Part shown: piece after piece, positions 1 to 7,294 of the stretch | Layout of the letters: every line of letters begins with the position of its first letter | Numbering within the stretch: the stretch's first letter is position 1 | NCBI GenBank assembly: GCA_050942625.1 | Contig: JBMNNS010000023.1 | Span: forward strand, 1-22,025 | Length of the DNA stretch: 22,025 bases | Reading direction: 5' to 3' | Source of the DNA: JBMNNS01 sp050942625 | Lineage (GTDB): Bacteria; Bacillota; Dethiobacteria; DTU022; UBA8154 | Made by a program: the position numbers and the translations under genes | The notes under the pieces: generated by a model | The model's database searches: none | Told to the model about the DNA's origin: nothing | The model's input: the letters and a program-made list of their open reading frames with translations, nothing else

Positions 1-79
1 CCGCCTCAAAAGTATCTTCTATGGAATAAAGATGTCTTGCTTTGCGGTTTTGGGCCAGGACTTTTGTTCCTGCTTGCAC
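1..79 (-). CDS. smpB: SsrA-binding protein SmpB, N-terminal fragment (runs off the left edge)
   Basis: SmpB binds tmRNA (SsrA) and takes it to stalled ribosomes for trans-translation. Only the first 26 or so codons are in the window. The minus-strand reading contains KVLAQNRKARH followed by LYSIEDTFEA, which matches the conserved SmpB start (K-V-x-x-N-R-K-A-R-H-x-Y-x-I-E-x-T-x-E-A). I place the start at the GTG at 79-77, giving (M)QAGTKVLAQN; an AAGGGGG ribosome-binding-like stretch lies at 98-92, about 12 nt upstream, which is rather far. The frame stays open upstream of the GTG without a better start. smpB usually follows rnr directly, and here rnr lies on the same strand about 1.2 kb upstream, separated by decayed plus-strand genes. 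Identity is fairly sure from the N-terminal motif; the start is less sure. Confidence 0.82.
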   Translation of the reverse strand, partial: MQAGTKVLAQNRKARHLYSIEDTFEA

Positions 80-132
80 AGCTTTTTTTATCCCCCTTAG
101 GATAATATAACCCCACCAATATACACCAAAAT

Positions 133-149
133 GTGGTAGGGCCTACTAC
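133..149. repeat. Imperfect palindrome in the smpB upstream region
   Basis: GTGGTAGG and CCTACTAC flank a single central base, giving an inverted repeat with one mismatch. It lies between the candidate smpB promoter and the smpB start. It could be an operator or a leader hairpin, but the loop is too small for the full stem to form as RNA. No function is assigned. Confidence 0.35.
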
Positions 150-204
150 TTGCATTATTATTTATCAAGGTCTACAAAACTTTGTCTGCTGGGGAACTAC
201 CTAG

Positions 205-210
205 ATTATA
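205..210 (-). promoter_or_regulatory. Candidate -10 box for smpB
   Basis: A perfect TATAAT on the minus strand lies about 126 nt upstream of the smpB GTG. The -35 region 17 nt further up (TTTCCG) is poor. Because foreign DNA now separates rnr from smpB, smpB would need its own promoter, and this is the best-looking site. It lies in AT-rich decayed sequence, so a chance match is possible. Confidence 0.3.
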
Positions 211-540
211 ACATACTTTTATAAAAACGGAAAGTACTTTATTCCCAGCAATTTTACTAACCTAATTTGGTATGGTGACAAAGCCGGGAAATAAACCCAT
301 CAAGGAAATCCAGGGTTATTAAGGTCTGATTCAATATTGAAAGCTATTGGCAAAGCTGCAAACATCAGGGCAACCTTGAAATCAGCAACTATACCAATTA
401 TTATTATAGGGAATACCCTCATAACAAGTAATTATTATGACAAAGTCGACCATTTAAAAAAAAATTGGGCTTATTCAAGGATTTTAGGGCGGCTTATAAA
501 GATAAGGCTAAAGAATTTTTAAGATTAATAGGAGGGTAAC
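205..540 (+). pseudogene. Decayed reading frame directly upstream of the methyltransferase remnant; possible former restriction-enzyme partner
   Basis: Protein-like sequence can be followed through several frames. Frame 1 from 205 reads ...YFYKNGKYFIPSNFTNLIWYG and stops at 292. A one-base shift near 289 gives NKPIKEIQG in frame 2. Frame 1 resumes with LLRSDSILKAIGKAANIRA and runs on past GNTLITSNYYDKVDHLKK. After the nine-A run at 456-464, frame 0 gives LGLFKDFRAAYKDKAKEF and ends with LRLIGG and TAA at 538-540. That stop lies inside the GGAGGG ribosome binding site of the methyltransferase ATG at 542, so the two genes were probably translationally coupled. Frame 1 alone leaves an open stretch from a TTG at 337 to 522 (61 codons), which I regard as part of this remnant and not as a gene. 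I do not recognise the family. A restriction endonuclease is a guess from position only. The 5' end cannot be traced past the stop at 202. Confidence 0.4.
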
Positions 541-541
541 T

Positions 542-1190
542 ATGCATACTGCAGCTTCTAAAAGAAAAGGAACAAAGACAAGTACCTTTGGTACACCAGG
601 AAGGATTAATCATGACTCATCAGATTTTTATAACAGCAATTTATACAAGGAGCAAAATAGATCTAGAAAAAGTGTTAAGTACTTAGAAAATAAAATTGAC
701 CCGGAAAATCTTAATCAAATTTATTGCAAAACAAGTGAGCTGATGGATGAAATACCTGATTACAGTATACATTTAATGGTCACCTCACCGCCATATAATG
801 CCAACAAAGAATATGACAAGGATCTACCCTGGAAGAATACCGTGCCCTGTTAAAAAGAGTATTTAAAGAAACATTTAAAAAATTAGTTACCGGTGGGAGG
901 GCCTGTATTAATAATGGACAAAAAGCGTCTGGACTTTTCCTGCTGTAAGTGCCAAATCCATTGGACATCCGGCACCATTTCCAGAGGAGTTGCCAAGCCG
1001 CCTAATACAATTATATACTTTTAAGGAAGAAGTTGTCCTGGATCCATTTTGTGGCAGCGGGACTACTTGTATTGCTGCGCTTAGAAATGGCAGGTATTAC
1101 CTTGGATATGAAATAAACCCGGATTATATAGCCCTGGCTCATAAACGCATCAGGGGAAACATCGGGCAGCTAAGTTTAATAGATAGCTAG
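542..1190 (+). pseudogene. DNA amino-methyltransferase (N4-cytosine/N6-adenine type), broken by a frameshift and an internal deletion
   Basis: The start ATG at 542 has a strong GGAGGG ribosome binding site. The N-terminal part has the GRINHDSSDFYNSNLY signature and then the catalytic motif TSPPYN (782-799). At about 826 one base is missing: the frame should continue DLTLEEY, but that reading jumps to frame 1, where TLEEYRALLKRVFKETFKKL and VTGGRACINN run to about 914. There the frame jumps again to frame 0, where WTKSVWTFPAVSAKSIGHPA and PFPEELPSRLIQLYTF lead into the AdoMet motif DPFCGSGTT (about 1038-1064) and a normal C-terminus ending at 1190. The order (TSPPY before DPFxGSGTT) is that of the beta class. 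Between CINN and WTKSVWTF I judge, from memory of the family, that some 80-100 residues are gone, including most of the target-recognition region. It cannot be functional unless the sequence contains errors. Confidence 0.85.
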
Positions 1191-1258
1191 TGCTATAAAC
1201 CCCCGGGCGGCAGAGAACCGAACCACAGAAAAAGTCAAACCCTGCCATTCTGAGCTTA

Positions 1259-3385
1259 TTACTCTATGGGGATAAAGCTGATGGTTCTTTGATCTTTATC
1301 TACCCTGGTGAGTTTAACCTTGATTGGATCCCCTAGTTGATATTTTTTTTGCTTTCTTTCCCCTGTAAGGCAGTACCTTTTTTCGTCAAAGTAATAATAA
1401 TCATCTACCAGATCTGTAACGTGAACCAGTCCTTCTATGGTGTTATTCAGTTCTACAAAAAATCCAAAAGAGGTTACCCCGCTAATCGTGCCCTCATATT
1501 CTGTGCCTTCTTTACCTTCCATATACTCCACTTTTTTGAGATCGAGGCATTCCCTTTCGGCTTCCATAGCAATGCGTTCCTGCTTGGAAGCATGTTCAGC
1601 CAAATGGGGAAGTATCGAAGCCAATTTCTGTTTTTCGGATTCTGGCATTGCACCCTTCATACTGGCACGCATTATCCGGTGTGCCAGGAGATCCGGATAT
1701 CGTCGAATGGGGGCGGTAAAATGGGAATAGTACAGCGTTGCAAGGCCGAAATGGCCCAGGGGCCGTTCACTATAAAAGGCTTGGGGCAGGGAGCGCAACA
1801 AGGCATAGTTAACTATTTTTTCAGCTGGGCTGCCTTGTACTTCATTCATAATCTTTTGGAATTGCCGGGCTGTAATTTTACCAAATTCCCCCTTTAGCTT
1901 GAGGTTAAAAAGGCCCAGGAAGTCACGCAACATTAAGAGCTTATCCATTTTAGGACTTTCGTGCACCCTGTAAACAAAGGGTACCCCCAGGCCATAGAAA
2001 TGGGTAGCGACAACTGTGTTGCAAAACAACATAAACTCTTCAATTATAGATCCGGCCTGCCCATCAGTTCTTAGTGTGATTTCCAGGGGCTTGCCCATCT
2101 GATCAAGCTCTACCCTTGCTTCAGGAAAGCTAAAATCAAGCGCTCCCCGGTCTATTCTTTTCTTTTTCAAAATTTCGGCAAGCCTTGCCATATCCTCAAA
2201 CATTGTTACCAGCTCTGCATACCTTGCTTTTAAATGTTCATCGCCATCTAAGATCCCGTTTACTTCCTCGTAGGTCATGCGTTGATCAGTACAGATCACA
2301 CTGGGACCAAACTGGTAATCCAATAAATCGCCATCGGCGTTTAGTTCCATAAAGACGCTCATGGCAAGACGTTCTGTATGGGGGTTCAGGCTGCATACAT
2401 CATTAGAAAGTTCCGGTGGCAGCATGGGTATAACCCGATCGGGAAGATACACGCTTGTACCTCTTTTTGCTGCTTCCTTGTCCAGGGCGCTTCCCTCCCT
2501 GACATAATAGCTCACATCGGCAATATGAACTCCTAAACGATAGCCGCCCCCTTTTGTTCTTTCCAGCGAAACAGCATCATCAAGGTCCTTTGCATCAGCG
2601 TTGTCAATTGTAACCATCTGCAAAGATTGTAATTTGAAACGCTCTTCTTCTTGAAGAATTTTTTCAATATCCTTTTCATAAACCTTAGAGGCCTCTTCCA
2701 AAACTTCCTCCGGGAAGGAAGTGGGAAGTCCATATTTAATTTGAATTGAGGTTATATCAACTCCCGGCTCCCCTGGAGAACCAATCACCTCCACAATTTC
2801 ACCATGCAAATCATTTTGGGAACTATCCGGCCAACGTGTAATTTTTACCAGGACTTTATCCCCTTCTTTAACCGGTGGTTTTTCTTCCCTGATCCTTATA
2901 ACCCTGGGTATATGGCGATCATCCGGCAATACAAAATCCTGATGGTGATTACAACGGTAAGTTCCTACCATAATTTCATTGCCCCGCTCCAGGATACGGA
3001 CTACTTCCCCTTTAGACCGCCGCCCCCCTGATAATCCACTTGTGAGACGTACCATTACTTTATCCTTGTGCAAGGCACCACCCATTTTTTCCGGCGGGAT
3101 AAAGACATCCGTTTTTCCCGGGGTATCGGGAATCAAAAAAGCATAACCCTCAGCGTGTCCTTCAATTCTCCCCACTAAAAAATCCATACCGCTTAAAAGT
3201 CTATAGTGGCCCTGTTCAGTTTTAAGAAGGGAGCCGCTTTCCTCCAGGGCTTTAAGAAGTCTGTTCAATTCTCGTTTACCCTTCTTCGAACGCACCTTTA
3301 AAGCCCTTCTGAGTCCTTCAAAGTCCATAGGCTTATATTCTTTGCGAGATAAAAATTTTAAAAGTTTTTTTTTCTTAATGCTCAT
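1259..3385 (-). CDS. rnr: Ribonuclease R
   Basis: RNase R is a processive 3'-5' exoribonuclease that degrades structured RNA and works with SmpB/tmRNA on faulty mRNAs. The 708-residue product has a winged-helix-like N-terminus (about 1-65), cold-shock-type RNA-binding segments (about 70-200), and the RNB catalytic domain with DNADAKDLDDAVSLE at 261-275, carrying the metal-binding aspartates. TSVYLPDRVIPMLPPELSND and HFTAPIRRYPDLLAHR follow. A C-terminal S1 domain (about 628-706) contains GVTSFGFFVELNNTIEGLVH. Length is normal for Firmicute enzymes. The ATG at 3385 has only a weak ribosome binding site (GGTTGG well upstream), but the N-terminus MSIKKKKLLKFLSRK is typical. It is downstream of hppA on the same strand after a 163-nt gap. 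The smpB partner is displaced by the decayed plus-strand cassette. The protein looks complete. Confidence 0.96.
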   Translation of the reverse strand: MSIKKKKLLKFLSRKEYKPMDFEGLRRALKVRSKKGKRELNRLLKALEESGSLLKTEQGHYRLLSGMDFLVGRIEGHAEGYAFLIPDTPGKTDVFIPPEKMGGALHKDKVMVRLTSGLSGGRRSKGEVVRILERGNEIMVGTYRCNHHQDFVLPDDRHIPRVIRIREEKPPVKEGDKVLVKITRWPDSSQNDLHGEIVEVIGSPGEPGVDITSIQIKYGLPTSFPEEVLEEASKVYEKDIEKILQEEERFKLQSLQMVTIDNADAKDLDDAVSLERTKGGGYRLGVHIADVSYYVREGSALDKEAAKRGTSVYLPDRVIPMLPPELSNDVCSLNPHTERLAMSVFMELNADGDLLDYQFGPSVICTDQRMTYEEVNGILDGDEHLKARYAELVTMFEDMARLAEILKKKRIDRGALDFSFPEARVELDQMGKPLEITLRTDGQAGSIIEEFMLFCNTVVATHFYGLGVPFVYRVHESPKMDKLLMLRDFLGLFNLKLKGEFGKITARQFQKIMNEVQGSPAEKIVNYALLRSLPQAFYSERPLGHFGLATLYYSHFTAPIRRYPDLLAHRIMRASMKGAMPESEKQKLASILPHLAEHASKQERIAMEAERECLDLKKVEYMEGKEGTEYEGTISGVTSFGFFVELNNTIEGLVHVTDLVDDYYYFDEKRYCLTGERKQKKYQLGDPIKVKLTRVDKDQRTISFIPIE

Positions 3386-3446
3386 ATTATATTTTATCCA
3401 ACCTTACTGTACTTAAATATATTTAATAAAATAAAAGACCAACTCT

Positions 3447-3465
3447 CCCCCCGGGATCCGGGGGG
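3447..3465 (-). terminator. GC-rich hairpin between hppA and rnr, possible terminator
   Basis: A perfect 8-bp stem (CCCCCCGG with CCGGGGGG) encloses a 3-nt loop, about 85 nt after the hppA stop. On the minus strand it is followed by GAGAGTTGG and then a T-rich stretch (3420-3439), so the U-run is displaced compared with a textbook terminator. It could end the hppA transcript, attenuate read-through into rnr, or protect an mRNA end. A smaller hairpin lies upstream of it. Confidence 0.4.
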
Positions 3466-3486
3466 ATTGCAGGCCTATTACTTGCT

Positions 3487-3501
3487 CCCACATCCTGTGG
3501 G
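3487..3501 (-). repeat. Small inverted repeat in the hppA-rnr gap
   Basis: CCCAC and GTGGG enclose a five-base loop, giving a short 5-bp hairpin. It comes before the stronger hairpin at 3447-3465 in the direction of transcription. The pair may form a tandem stem-loop leader or tail, but nothing else identifies it. Confidence 0.3.
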
Positions 3502-3548
3502 TGGAAGACCATTTATAATTCTGATATTCCTCTCCTTTTTTCTTACTT

Positions 3549-5543
3549 TTAGAAGAAAAGGGGTGCAAAAACAAGCGCTACAATGCTCATTAGCTTGATT
3601 AGTATGTTCATGGAGGGACCGGAGGTATCCTTGAAGGGGTCGCCTACCGTATCTCCCACTACGGCAGCCTTATGCGGTTCGCTGCCTTTGCCGCCCAACT
3701 GTCCGGTTTCAATCCATTTTTTAGCATTATCCCAGGCACCACCGGAGTTAGCCATGAAAATTGCCATGAGCACCCCAGTGATCAGGGCCCCGGCCAGCAG
3801 GCCCCCCAGGGCCTCCTTCCCAAAAATAAAACCAATGAGTAAAGGTACAATTACAGCTGTCAGTCCAGGTACTATCATTTCCTTGAGGGCTGCAGCAGTG
3901 CTTATGTCGACACAACGGGCGTATTCAGGCTTTGCTTTTCCTTCCATAAGGCCGGGAATCTCCCGGAATTGGCGACGTATTTCTTCAATCAAGTCAAAAG
4001 CAGCCCTGCCCACAGCTTCCATAGTTTTGGCAGAACAGAAGAAGATTACTACCCCGCCAAGGAAGAGGCCGACAATAACGTAGGGATTGTTAATATTAAT
4101 AATATCAATTTGTGCTGCCTGTGTGTAAGCAGTAAAAAGGGCCAGTGCAGTAAGTGCGGCAGAACCGATTGCGAAACCTTTCCCGATGGCTGCTGTTGTG
4201 TTACCAACAGCGTCAAGCTCATCTGTAATTTCCCTAACCGATTCATCAAGCTCGGCCATTTCAGCAATACCACCGGCATTATCCGCTACCGGGCCATAAG
4301 CATCCACAGAAATCGTAGTAGCCACAGTAGACAGCATGCCTACAGCTGCAATCGCAATACCATAAACCCCAAAACCAGCACCATGATAAAACTCTGCAGC
4401 GGCATAGGCAACAATTATGCCAATAACAATGGTAATTAAGGGTAGTGTTGTGCTTTTCATCCCCAGCGCAAGACCGCTGATAATGTTGGTAGCGGAACCG
4501 GTTTGCGAAGCTTTTGCTATGTCCTGAACTGGTTTAAAAGAATATGAAGTATAGTAATCCGTAATTTTACCAATTATAACACCGGCCAGAAGCCCAGCAA
4601 TAATTGACAAAAAGATACCGATCCCACCCAACATGCTGGTGGATAGGAAATAGGCAGCGATTATAACAATTATAGCGGATACTAGTGTAGCTCGTTCAAG
4701 GGCTGCTCCCAAACGTACCCCTTCCTTAGCTCTGACGAAGAAAAAGCCAATAATTGAGGCAATAATACCTACAGAAGCAACAAGGAGCGGCAACATTACC
4801 CATCCAAGATTGTTATTGTCATTGGCCGCTAAAAGAAAACCAACCGTCATGGTCGCGATGATTGCGCCTACATAGGATTCAAAAAGGTCGGCCCCCATGC
4901 CTGCTACGTCGCCCACGTTATCACCAACGTTGTCGGCGATTACGCCCGCATTACGAGGGTCATCCTCAGGTATGCCTGCCTCCACCTTACCCACGAGGTC
5001 GGCCCCTACGTCAGCAGCTTTTGTATAGATACCACCGCCAACACGGGCAAAAAGGGCAATGGAACTGGCACCCAGCGCATAACCGTTTACGATGGTAGGA
5101 TCACGGAAAATAAAATAAAGAACGCCCACCCCTAGAAGTCCGACTCCAGCCACCATCATCCCCATAACTGAGCCGCTGGAGAAAGCAACATTGAGGGCCG
5201 CGCCAATCCCATGCCTGGCAGATGCTGCCGTACGCACGTTGGCTAAAGTAGCCACTTTCATGCCTACATAGCCGGCGGTGGCGGAAAAAATAGCACCAAT
5301 AACAAAACAAATAGCTGTACGCCAGTCAATAAGAAAACCTAAAACAAAAAATAAAACTATAGCAAAAATAGCTAAAGAGCGGTATTCCCGGTTCAAAAAA
5401 GCCATAGCACCCTCCTGGATAGCTGCAGCAATTTCTTGCATACGCTTATTACCGGGATCTATTTTTCCAATCTTGCCCCACAAAAAAATGGCAAATATAA
5501 TACCTAATATACCGGCAATGGGGGCCCATACAACAAGATCCAT
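3549..5543 (-). CDS. hppA: Membrane-bound ion-pumping pyrophosphatase, K+-dependent type
   Basis: The 664-residue protein is mostly hydrophobic, as expected for the family with about 16 membrane helices. It couples pyrophosphate hydrolysis to H+ or Na+ export. The substrate motif DVGADLVGKVE is at 178-188, followed by DNVGDNVGDVAGMGADLFES at 204-223. A second acidic cluster is at about 414-434 (DAYGPVADNAGGIAEMAELD), and the C-terminal one is GDTVGDPFKDTSGPS. The K+ determinant reads GNTTAAIGKG at 447-456: Ala follows GNTT where K+-independent enzymes have Lys, so this is the K+-requiring subfamily. The Glu in DLFESY (222) is compatible with a Na+-pumping or K+-dependent H+-pumping enzyme; I cannot separate them here. 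The ATG at 5543 has a clear AAGGAGGAG site. It lies between secG and rnr on the same strand, with 140-nt and 163-nt gaps, so it may have its own promoter. Confidence 0.96.
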   Translation of the reverse strand: MDLVVWAPIAGILGIIFAIFLWGKIGKIDPGNKRMQEIAAAIQEGAMAFLNREYRSLAIFAIVLFFVLGFLIDWRTAICFVIGAIFSATAGYVGMKVATLANVRTAASARHGIGAALNVAFSSGSVMGMMVAGVGLLGVGVLYFIFRDPTIVNGYALGASSIALFARVGGGIYTKAADVGADLVGKVEAGIPEDDPRNAGVIADNVGDNVGDVAGMGADLFESYVGAIIATMTVGFLLAANDNNNLGWVMLPLLVASVGIIASIIGFFFVRAKEGVRLGAALERATLVSAIIVIIAAYFLSTSMLGGIGIFLSIIAGLLAGVIIGKITDYYTSYSFKPVQDIAKASQTGSATNIISGLALGMKSTTLPLITIVIGIIVAYAAAEFYHGAGFGVYGIAIAAVGMLSTVATTISVDAYGPVADNAGGIAEMAELDESVREITDELDAVGNTTAAIGKGFAIGSAALTALALFTAYTQAAQIDIININNPYVIVGLFLGGVVIFFCSAKTMEAVGRAAFDLIEEIRRQFREIPGLMEGKAKPEYARCVDISTAAALKEMIVPGLTAVIVPLLIGFIFGKEALGGLLAGALITGVLMAIFMANSGGAWDNAKKWIETGQLGGKGSEPHKAAVVGDTVGDPFKDTSGPSMNILIKLMSIVALVFAPLFF

Positions 5544-5683
5544 TTATTCATCTCCTCCTTTTTTTTACACTCTCCCCTAAGTAGATATTGTCCATTCCCC
5601 GAAATTACTTACAAAAACTACTTTCCTCCTTTCCTTTCCTTATAAAAAAACTGTTAAACTGTAAAACAATTTCCATTTTAACG

Positions 5684-5914
5684 CTATACAATATTTAAGA
5701 TTATGGCTACAACCATAAAACCAATTGCTAAAATGGTAGTTATACGGCTTAACAGTTCATCCATACCCTTCTTCTTACCAAAAAGATCCTGCGCCCCACC
5801 GGCGATAGCACCTGATAGCCCTGCGCTACGCCCTGATTGCAATAAAACAGATGCAATTAGCGCCAGGCATAAGATGGAAAAAATGATAATGAGTGCGGTT
5901 TTGATAATCCTCAC
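5684..5914 (-). CDS. secG: Protein-export membrane protein SecG
   Basis: SecG is the small non-essential subunit of the SecYEG translocon in the inner membrane. The 76-residue product has two hydrophobic segments (about 5-25 and 57-75). Between them is the family signature VLLQSGRSAGLSGAIAGGAQ followed by LFGKKKG. Length is normal. The start is taken as GTG at 5914; the purine-rich AAGAAAGAGG stretch touches this GTG directly, so spacing is poor and the exact start is uncertain, but no other start fits the family N-terminus. It follows eno by 82 nt, the usual Firmicute arrangement of glycolytic genes followed by secG and rnr. Confidence 0.93.
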   Translation of the reverse strand: MRIIKTALIIIFSILCLALIASVLLQSGRSAGLSGAIAGGAQDLFGKKKGMDELLSRITTILAIGFMVVAIILNIV

Positions 5915-5996
5915 CCTCTTTCTTACGAATATACATCAAAGGTATTTTATCACATGAAGCAGTCAATGACAAGCAATTATTAAACTTTCGAAACTT

Positions 5997-7277
5997 TCAG
6001 GATAACATCTTCTTCCCTTGGAAATAAGCTGTTTTGCCCAGTTCTTCTTCTATACGTAGCAAACGATTATATTTTGCTACCCTTTCTGAACGTGCTGGTG
6101 CCCCAGCTTTCACAAAACCTGCATTCACAGCTACAGCTAAATCTGCCAAGGCGGTATCATCGGTTTCACCAGAACGGTGGGAAATAACACAACTATAACC
6201 ATTTTGCACTGCTTTTTGTATGGTTTGCAGCGTTTCGGTTACAGTTCCAATCTGATTCATTTTAATTAGGATGGCATTGGCAACCCCTTTTTCGATTCCA
6301 CGACCAAGGCGGTTGGAATTGGTTACAAAAATGTCATCCCCAACTAACATCACCTTACTGCCAAGGGCATCGGTAAGTTCCTTCCAACCCTGCCAGTCTT
6401 CTTCTGCCAGCCCATCCTCAATACTCATAATTGGATAATTGTCAATTAAGTTTCGGTAATATTTAATCATTTCAGGAGAGGTCATCTCCAAGCCCTCGCC
6501 CCTAAGTTGGTATTTACTGCCCTCATAAAGTTCTGTTGCTGCAACATCCAAGGCTAAAAAAATATCGCTGCCTGCTTTATAACCGCTGGCCTCAATTGCC
6601 TTCATAATGAACTGCAAAGAATCCTCGTTGGAAGTGAGGTTGGGGGCAAAACCGCCTTCATCACCTACGCCGGTACCCAATCCCGCCTCCTTCAAGACCT
6701 TTTTCAGGTTATGATACACTTCAGTACCCATCCTGAGCGCTTCGCTGAAAGTACCGGCACCAGCAGGGACAATCATGAACTCCTGAATATCCACATTGTT
6801 ATCTGCATGCATGCCCCCGTTAAGGATATTCAGCATTGGTATAGGCAGGCAAAACCCGCCTACACCCCCAAGGTATCTATAAAGGGGAATGCCAAGTGCG
6901 TTTGCAGAAGCACGTGCAACTGCAAGAGAAACAGCTAAAATCGCATTAGCGCCCAATTTGTTTTTGTTTTCTGTGCCGTCCAGTTTAATGATGATGCGAT
7001 CAATATCGCTTTGCTTCAGGGCATCCTGACCTTCTAGAACAGGAAATATTTTTTCGTTTATGTTATGTACTGCTGTTAAAACCCCCTTGCCCTGAAAACG
7101 CTTTTTATCCTTATCCCTTAATTCTACAGCCTCAAAAGTCCCTGTGGAGGCCCCGGAGGGAACGGAAGCTCTGCCGGTAGCACCGCATTCAAGCCTGACG
7201 TCAACCTCAACGGTTGGATTCCCCCTTGAATCAAGAATTTCCCTGCCTATTATAGTACGTATTGTTGTGGGCATCAT
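5997..7277 (-). CDS. eno: Enolase (phosphopyruvate hydratase)
   Basis: Enolase interconverts 2-phosphoglycerate and phosphoenolpyruvate in the cytoplasm and needs Mg2+. The 426-residue product has the N-terminal REILDSRGNPTVEVDV and SVPSGASTG-like loop (ASVPSGASTGTFEAVELRD). The catalytic Glu segment GVGDEGGFAPNL is present, the metal ligands appear in LALDVAATELY, SIEDGLAEEDW and LVGDDIFVTN, the catalytic Lys in LIKMNQIGT, and the phosphate-binding SHRSGETDDT loop follows. All key residues are present and the length is normal. The first ATG at 7277 and the second at 7274 both lie behind GAGGTGA; either could be used. It is 17 nt after gpmI and is the last glycolytic gene of the operon. Confidence 0.98.
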   Translation of the reverse strand: MMPTTIRTIIGREILDSRGNPTVEVDVRLECGATGRASVPSGASTGTFEAVELRDKDKKRFQGKGVLTAVHNINEKIFPVLEGQDALKQSDIDRIIIKLDGTENKNKLGANAILAVSLAVARASANALGIPLYRYLGGVGGFCLPIPMLNILNGGMHADNNVDIQEFMIVPAGAGTFSEALRMGTEVYHNLKKVLKEAGLGTGVGDEGGFAPNLTSNEDSLQFIMKAIEASGYKAGSDIFLALDVAATELYEGSKYQLRGEGLEMTSPEMIKYYRNLIDNYPIMSIEDGLAEEDWQGWKELTDALGSKVMLVGDDIFVTNSNRLGRGIEKGVANAILIKMNQIGTVTETLQTIQKAVQNGYSCVISHRSGETDDTALADLAVAVNAGFVKAGAPARSERVAKYNRLLRIEEELGKTAYFQGKKMLS

Positions 7278-7294
7278 AAATCACCTCAGTTTTT

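Noticed and set aside
80..1258. Insertion sequence or integrase accounting for the accessory cassette
   Set aside because: No transposase or integrase motif, terminal inverted repeat or target duplication could be seen around the remnants.
1337..1897. 186-codon open frame on the plus strand inside rnr
   Set aside because: It is antisense to conserved RNase R catalytic sequence, is not protein-like and has no ribosome binding site.
3386..3548. T-box or known riboswitch in the hppA-rnr gap
   Set aside because: No T-box sequence or other known aptamer signature is visible; only two simple hairpins.
3583..4439. Long plus-strand open frames inside hppA
   Set aside because: They mirror the codon pattern of the pyrophosphatase gene on the other strand and have no family features.
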